In this document: positions 23,221-27,593 of the stretch, one piece after another
Numbering within the stretch: position 1 is the stretch's first letter
Layout: every line of letters begins with the position of its first letter
Made by a program: the position numbers and the translations under genes
Source: Ruminococcus sp.
GTDB lineage: Bacteria > Bacillota > Clostridia > Lachnospirales > Lachnospiraceae
Direction of reading: 5' to 3'
DNA: 27,593 bases
NCBI GenBank assembly: GCA_020024635.1
Contig: JAHHTL010000031.1
Location: 1 to 27,593, forward strand
The notes under the pieces: generated by a model
The model's input: the letters and a program-made list of their open reading frames with translations, nothing else
Told to the model about the DNA's origin: nothing
Database searches by the model: none

Positions 23221-25495
23221 CTTCTTCTCCTCCTAACAGCTTTTTAAAATCAATCACTGTCTTTTCCATAAATGTATTTCCCACAAGCAAAATCTGTGGT
23301 AATACCGTCAGTACAAGAATAATTGAAATCAAAGATCCTCTGCCCAATGTATAACCGATAGATCCAACATAAACATCTGTTGTCATTCCCGCTATAATAA
23401 ATCCGGCCGCTGTCATAATGGTTCCGGAGGTTAATATCGTAGGAAAACTTTCCCCAACTGCAATCGCCATGGCTTCTTTTGGAGAACGCATTTGTTTTTG
23501 AATTTGGAAGCGGTTATACAAGACAATCGCATAATCAATCGTCGCTCCCATTTGAATTGCACTTACAATCAGATACGTTACAAAAGAAATATTAGTAGCT
23601 GTTAAAAATGGGAATGAAAAGTTGATCCAAATACTTCCTTGAATGACTAAAATAAGTAAAATCGATGCACCAAATGAACGGAAGGTAAATAGCAATACTA
23701 AAAACACAAACAAGGCGGTCAGTAGTGAAACCATATTATTATCCGTCATAAAAGATTCTTCTAGATCGCGTGCACTTGTGATGTCACCAACCACTAAAAT
23801 TTGATCCCCGTACTGTTCTCTTGCTATTTTATCGATCTTTTCCACCAGCGCATAACTTTCTTTTCCTTCTATTGGAACTGTTGCATTAAATACCATACGC
23901 ACATATTTTTTTCCACGTAACTGTTTTGTTGCATCTGTAAGTTTTGCCCTTAGTTCATCCATCATTTCTGTCTGGCTCTTATCTAAGTTTGCGATCCCTT
24001 GATCTACTGTTTTAAATAAAAATTCCATCACATCAATTAAAGGAATGGTATAGGTATCTGAATTTCCAAGTATGGGTTCAAATTGTCGATGTTCCAACCC
24101 ATACAATGCATAAAGCGCCTTTGCAGTTTCAATATCAACTCCGATCAATTCCGAAAACTTTCGTGCTGTGAAAAGATCCGTCAATGTCTTGCCATCTTCA
24201 ATTTCCACATTTGCAAGTCCTGTAGCAGTCTTAATCCCATCCAATTCTCCGATTTCATCTAACAAAATTTTTTCTTTGACATAATTTCCTTTTGGAACAA
24301 TGAGAGCAATGGCATTGGTCTCTTCAAATGTATTATGGATCTTCTGATCAATCTTATCTTGCTCCGATAGTTTAATCCGATCTGTGGCGTCTTCGGAAAA
24401 AGCATAATCACATTTCATGGAAAAAAATATAGCAAACGGAACAATTATAACAAAAGCATATAAAAATACAGGTTTGCGTTTAGACAAAATTCTGCCCCAC
24501 CCTGTAATATCAGGAACCAAATTTTTATGTCTCGTCTTTAACAGTGGTTTATGAAATACCATAATCAGACCTGGCATTAACAAAAATACCGTAATCAAAC
24601 TACATAAAATTCCTTTTGTCAGAACAGTACCAAGATCGTATCCTAAACGGAACTGCATAAGTGTTAACGCAATTAGTCCAGATATTGTCGTAAGACTTGA
24701 AGAAGAAATCTCTATAATTGAATATGCAAGTGAATCAATTAATGCTGGTTTTACCTTATTTTGCTTTTGATATTCATCTTGAAACCGATGGCAAAAAATG
24801 ATGGCATAATCAATCGCAAGTGCCAACTGTAAAATAATTGCAATGGAATTTGTGATGGAGGATATTTCACCAAACCAAAAGTTCGTTCCCATATTTAAAA
24901 TTCCTGCAACCGCAAATACAATCAGCATGATTACTACTTCAAAATAGCTTTTTGAGGTAAACAGCATAACACCAACAATAACAAGAATCGCGAGAACTAG
25001 AATGCCCCCCATTTCCGAAGCCAACTGTGCAGTGTAATCCTGCCCAACTTCTGTAGAAATACTGACTTCATACCCTTTTAATTCCTTTTTTACATTTTCC
25101 ATTGCCTGCAAAACTGTTTTCTCTGTCTTTTCTCCAGAAAATGTTACCGAAAAAAGGGCCGCAGAAGAAGTATAATGCTCTGCCGTATCATCAAACTCTA
25201 CTGAAGACACATACTTGATTTTCTCAATTGTCTCTCGCAGTTCCTCTGCCTTATCATAGGTAATATTCGATATCATTACATTTGCCGTTGCAAACGTGGT
25301 AAATTCTTTTTCCATAATTACCAATCCACGCCTTGTTACGGTATCCGATGGCAACAGCGCAGTAATATCATTATTTACCTTTACCTTATTCATGGACAAC
25401 ACAGAATACATAATTGCTATGCCAAAGAGTAGAAAAATAAATACCCGCTTTTCTACAATAAATTTTGAAATCTTTTTCATCATGGAATCTTTCAT
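23204..25495 (-). CDS. RND superfamily exporter, MMPL type
   Basis: 763 residues with about twelve membrane helices in two similar halves, each with one large outer loop after its first helix (about 35-175 and 370-590). The proton-relay Asp-Tyr pair in the fourth helix of each half is present: LALAIDYAIIFCHRF and MGATIDYAIVLYNRF. N-terminal PSDTVTRRG and GEDITSARDLE-like segments fit the outer domain. By family it uses proton force to export lipids, lipopeptides or hydrophobic compounds. First gene of a two-gene operon with the GLUG-repeat protein. Ribosome site AAGGAG precedes ATG 25495, and the promoter is at 25539-25567. No regulator gene is adjacent. Confidence 0.88.
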   Translation of the reverse strand: MKDSMMKKISKFIVEKRVFIFLLFGIAIMYSVLSMNKVKVNNDITALLPSDTVTRRGLVIMEKEFTTFATANVMISNITYDKAEELRETIEKIKYVSSVEFDDTAEHYTSSAALFSVTFSGEKTEKTVLQAMENVKKELKGYEVSISTEVGQDYTAQLASEMGGILVLAILVIVGVMLFTSKSYFEVVIMLIVFAVAGILNMGTNFWFGEISSITNSIAIILQLALAIDYAIIFCHRFQDEYQKQNKVKPALIDSLAYSIIEISSSSLTTISGLIALTLMQFRLGYDLGTVLTKGILCSLITVFLLMPGLIMVFHKPLLKTRHKNLVPDITGWGRILSKRKPVFLYAFVIIVPFAIFFSMKCDYAFSEDATDRIKLSEQDKIDQKIHNTFEETNAIALIVPKGNYVKEKILLDEIGELDGIKTATGLANVEIEDGKTLTDLFTARKFSELIGVDIETAKALYALYGLEHRQFEPILGNSDTYTIPLIDVMEFLFKTVDQGIANLDKSQTEMMDELRAKLTDATKQLRGKKYVRMVFNATVPIEGKESYALVEKIDKIAREQYGDQILVVGDITSARDLEESFMTDNNMVSLLTALFVFLVLLFTFRSFGASILLILVIQGSIWINFSFPFLTATNISFVTYLIVSAIQMGATIDYAIVLYNRFQIQKQMRSPKEAMAIAVGESFPTILTSGTIMTAAGFIIAGMTTDVYVGSIGYTLGRGSLISIILVLTVLPQILLVGNTFMEKTVIDFKKLLGGEEDEEEI

Positions 25496-25538
25496 ACTCC
25501 ATCTCCTTATCTTGTGTATGCTAGTGACTAATATTGTT

Positions 25539-25567
25539 ATGATACGCTAAAGATTTCTATTCCTCAA
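25539..25567 (-). promoter_or_regulatory. promoter of the RND exporter operon
   Basis: Minus strand: TTGAGG (25567-25562), 17 bp, TATCAT (25544-25539), about 44 bp before ATG 25495. A small dyad TAGT-C-ACTA lies in the leader just downstream (25522-25530). It is not the GTTAG-N6-CTAAC box. Confidence 0.55.
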
Positions 25568-25610
25568 TATACAATTTACTTGTTTTGCCTATCTACTATT
25601 CATTCCATGA

Positions 25611-26741
25611 TTATCGCAGTAATTCTATCGGTATGATTTCCGCCATGCGTTCGTATCCTTCTTTACTCGGGTGCAAATGATCTCCCGAATCATATTGCGG
25701 CAAAAACCAATCTGGGTTTTTCGGATCTCTAAGTGCCTGATCAAAATCCACAACTCCATCCAGCAATTTCGTTGTTCGAATAAACTCATTAAAAGCGTGC
25801 CGAAGTTCTTGACGAAAAGGAGCATCTGTGCGCCATCCTCCCATTGGAAGTAAGGTCCCAACATAGACCCTATAGCCCATTTCTTTTGCCTCATAAATAT
25901 AAGATTTTAACCCATCAATCAGTTCCTCTATCGTTGGCAGATCACTCATTGGTCTGTAAATATTAACCTCCTCACCAACCGGATGAATGATATCGTTAAT
26001 CCCCTGTTGAATCAACACTGCATCGGCTCCATCGGTTGGAACTTCATGGGAAAATCGTTTGCTTCCTTTTAATCCGTAAGACTCATATGTAAAGCATTGA
26101 TATTCACGCAAGATCCTCGACCCAGATGTAGCACGGCGAATAACCGAAGTTTTTGTGAATCCTTCTCTTGTACAACGAAGTTTTAAATAATCCGGCCAGT
26201 CTTGTGCCGTAATGGAATCTCCATAACATACTAACGCACGATTTTCTTTTTCCGTTAAAACAGATACATTACTAAGAAAATAAAATAGATGCGTAGGACG
26301 TGATGTTTGAATATCAAACTCTTTTGTTGTTGTCTGATTACCCTTTGCATAACTTCCATAAGTCAATGGTCCACTGGCAAAAACAACAGAACGCATCTGG
26401 GTAAACTCTTTTAAATAAAAACTTATTTCTATCCAATCTCCTACTTCTATCCTAAGTTCCAACGGATCTGTAACAATGGTTCCTTTTGCAGGGATTCGCA
26501 TGGTTCTATTTCCAGACAAAAAAACGGGATAAAATTCATCTCCAACCCGCACAGTAACCTGATTGATCTCCACTTCCTCTGTCCCACAATAATTATCGAA
26601 TGTGATTCGTATGCTCTCTCCTTGGAATGGACTTTTCATCGGATAGCGAATCGTCAAATCTTTTGCATACTGTTCGGGACGATTTTCCGCAACACTTACT
26701 GCATTCCCCCATATACTTACCCAGTGTTTCTCTTGATTCAT
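25611..26741 (-). CDS. SGNH/GDSL hydrolase with N-terminal beta domain
   Basis: 376 residues, no signal peptide, so probably cytosolic. Residues 1-165 form a beta-rich domain; from about 170 the SGNH fold begins with CYGDSITAQDW, nucleophile Ser176. Block III appears as QQGINDI near 245, and the acid/base pair Asp354 and His357 lie in SGDHLHPS. This two-domain layout is found in esterases acting on acetylated sugars or plant cell-wall fragments. Ribosome site AAGGAGAG precedes ATG 26741. It lies downstream of a small unknown gene and a PfkB-type sugar kinase on the same strand, which supports a role in carbohydrate use, but the substrate cannot be told. Confidence 0.87.
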   Translation of the reverse strand: MNQEKHWVSIWGNAVSVAENRPEQYAKDLTIRYPMKSPFQGESIRITFDNYCGTEEVEINQVTVRVGDEFYPVFLSGNRTMRIPAKGTIVTDPLELRIEVGDWIEISFYLKEFTQMRSVVFASGPLTYGSYAKGNQTTTKEFDIQTSRPTHLFYFLSNVSVLTEKENRALVCYGDSITAQDWPDYLKLRCTREGFTKTSVIRRATSGSRILREYQCFTYESYGLKGSKRFSHEVPTDGADAVLIQQGINDIIHPVGEEVNIYRPMSDLPTIEELIDGLKSYIYEAKEMGYRVYVGTLLPMGGWRTDAPFRQELRHAFNEFIRTTKLLDGVVDFDQALRDPKNPDWFLPQYDSGDHLHPSKEGYERMAEIIPIELLR

Positions 26742-26792
26742 ATGAACTCTCCTTGGTTTCTTATTTCTTAATAAATCTAATTCTAATACAAA

Positions 26793-26815
26793 GCAGCTGA
26801 GAATTTCTCAGCTGC
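26793..26815. terminator. perfect hairpin between small membrane protein and SGNH hydrolase genes
   Basis: GCAGCTGAGAA (26793-26803) and TTCTCAGCTGC (26805-26815) are exact complements around one base; the real loop would be a few bases larger. On the minus strand it is followed by TTTGTATTAG, a weak T-tract, so it is probably a terminator or attenuator of the upstream gene. Confidence 0.6.
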
Positions 26816-26853
26816 CGCATACAATCGTTTTCTATTTTTCCAATCTTCTTTCT

Positions 26854-27309
26854 TTAATAACGTGTCAGAGTACCTTCCCCTTTTTGGATCGTAATGGTAT
26901 ATCCAAACGTTGTATAATCAATTGTCATAATCATAATTTGCCCAGCATCTTTGGATTCCTTTCCGAGCTGTACAGACGCCGGAATTTTGGATAAGTCCAT
27001 ATCTTGCGTTAAAATAAAATTGTCCTCTTTCACAAGATACTCCACGTATTTACTTAAATCTTTCTGAACTGTACTAGATTTGTATTCAATAGATTTTTCC
27101 CTTACTCCATTTGATGTAGAAGTGGACACAGAAACCACTTTTCTCTTATCTACAACTGCTTTGATTGATTTTATTGTATCATTTCCTAGTTTATATTCTT
27201 CCATGTTTGAACTATTTTTGACAACAGTAAATGTAATTCCACCTACAACCAGTCCAATTCCAAGTATACATGCTACAATGATAAGAATAACTTTCATACC
27301 TCTCTTCAT
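26854..27309 (-). CDS. small membrane-anchored protein of unknown function
   Basis: 151 residues. A short basic start (MKRGMK) is followed by one hydrophobic segment (about 7-29), so the rest is outside the cell either as an anchored or, less likely, secreted domain. The outer part (30-151) is mixed alpha/beta, with KAVVDKRKVVSVSTST and a C-terminal MIMTIDYTTFGYTITIQKGEG that looks like paired strands. It has no cysteine outside the membrane segment and no motif I recognise. Ribosome site GAGGGAGGG precedes ATG 27309. It lies 50 bp after the PfkB-type kinase gene and may be co-transcribed with it. Confidence 0.7.
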   Translation of the reverse strand: MKRGMKVILIIVACILGIGLVVGGITFTVVKNSSNMEEYKLGNDTIKSIKAVVDKRKVVSVSTSTSNGVREKSIEYKSSTVQKDLSKYVEYLVKEDNFILTQDMDLSKIPASVQLGKESKDAGQIMIMTIDYTTFGYTITIQKGEGTLTRY

Positions 27310-27359
27310 ATGTTTCCCTCCCTCACTAGAGCAGCGCTAACCTCATTCCTCTCGCTAAT

Positions 27360-27593
27360 TTAAATCGCTCTCTTTGTGAATATTATATCAGATAGTATGT
27401 TTTTTTTCAATACTTCTTCTATCTCTTGATACGGAACAACACCTGAATTACTATCCTCCGCGGATAACGAACATGCTGCTGTTTTTGCCCCCAGCTTTAA
27501 CCCTGCTTCTAGTCCTAGTCCATAATACGCACAATACAATACTCCGCAGCAAAATGCATCTCCTGCTCCAGTTGTGCCTTTTATAAATCCTTC
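27360..27593 (-). CDS. PfkB/ribokinase family sugar kinase, C-terminal part (5' end outside window)
   Basis: Open minus frame of 77 codons plus TAA (27362-27360), entering from the window edge. The visible piece holds the PfkB second signature GTTGAGDAFCCGVLYC, where GAGD carries the anion hole and catalytic Asp, then the usual closing helices (GLEAGLKLGAKTAACSL). The family phosphorylates sugars or nucleosides with ATP. The two cysteines after GAGDAF are a local variant of the usual F-x-G. Which sugar cannot be told from this end. Last 50 bp before the next gene show no clear terminator. Confidence 0.88.
   Translation of the reverse strand, partial: EGFIKGTTGAGDAFCCGVLYCAYYGLGLEAGLKLGAKTAACSLSAEDSNSGVVPYQEIEEVLKKNILSDIIFTKRAI

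Overview
The window looks like chromosomal DNA of a low-G+C, Gram-positive anaerobe of the Bacillota, most like a gut Lachnospiraceae-type clostridium. The signs are AT-rich sequence, strong AGGAGG ribosome binding sites, TTGACA/TATAAT promoters, sortase-type wall proteins and families typical of that group. I cannot name the species. I see no tRNA, rRNA, CRISPR array, insertion sequence or phage gene. Almost everything is on the minus strand; only three genes (8095-10570) are on the plus strand.

Left part (1-7958, minus): a secreted GH73-type glucosaminidase cut by the window edge; a glycerol dehydrogenase/M18 aminopeptidase operon; and a DMT transporter translationally coupled to a large flavin/iron-sulfur oxidoreductase (GltD-like plus heterodisulfide-reductase-like CCG domains). 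A divergent HxlR regulator at 8095 has a strong promoter followed by nested dyads. It is followed by an AraC-type regulator and an alpha/beta hydrolase, closed by a long two-way terminator hairpin. Next on minus are uridine kinase with its own promoter, and a MerR-MATE operon driven by a promoter with the 19-bp spacer typical of MerR control.

Centre (13541-20329, minus): the most coherent system, a heme acquisition locus. In transcription order it encodes a wall-anchored NEAT protein, a membrane-anchored Shp-type heme protein, an IsdE-type heme lipoprotein (Met78 and His229 in place), a FecCD-type permease and an ATPase. A hairpin terminator lies between lipoprotein and permease. Upstream, a separate operon encodes a YgbA-type cysteine-rich protein and a DtxR-like regulator that has lost the canonical metal ligands and carries an extra C-terminal domain. 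Both operons have the same operator, GTTAG-N6-CTAAC, just downstream of the -10 element. The heme promoter also has a TetR-like palindrome in its core and two further matching 20-bp dyads upstream. This is an unusually layered control region.

Right part (20366-27593, minus): an RND/MMPL exporter overlapping a GLUG-repeat surface protein that has a long helical insert and a C-terminal membrane anchor, probably a two-part export or envelope system. Then come an SGNH/GDSL esterase, a small unknown membrane-anchored protein and the C-terminal end of a PfkB-family sugar kinase cut by the window edge.
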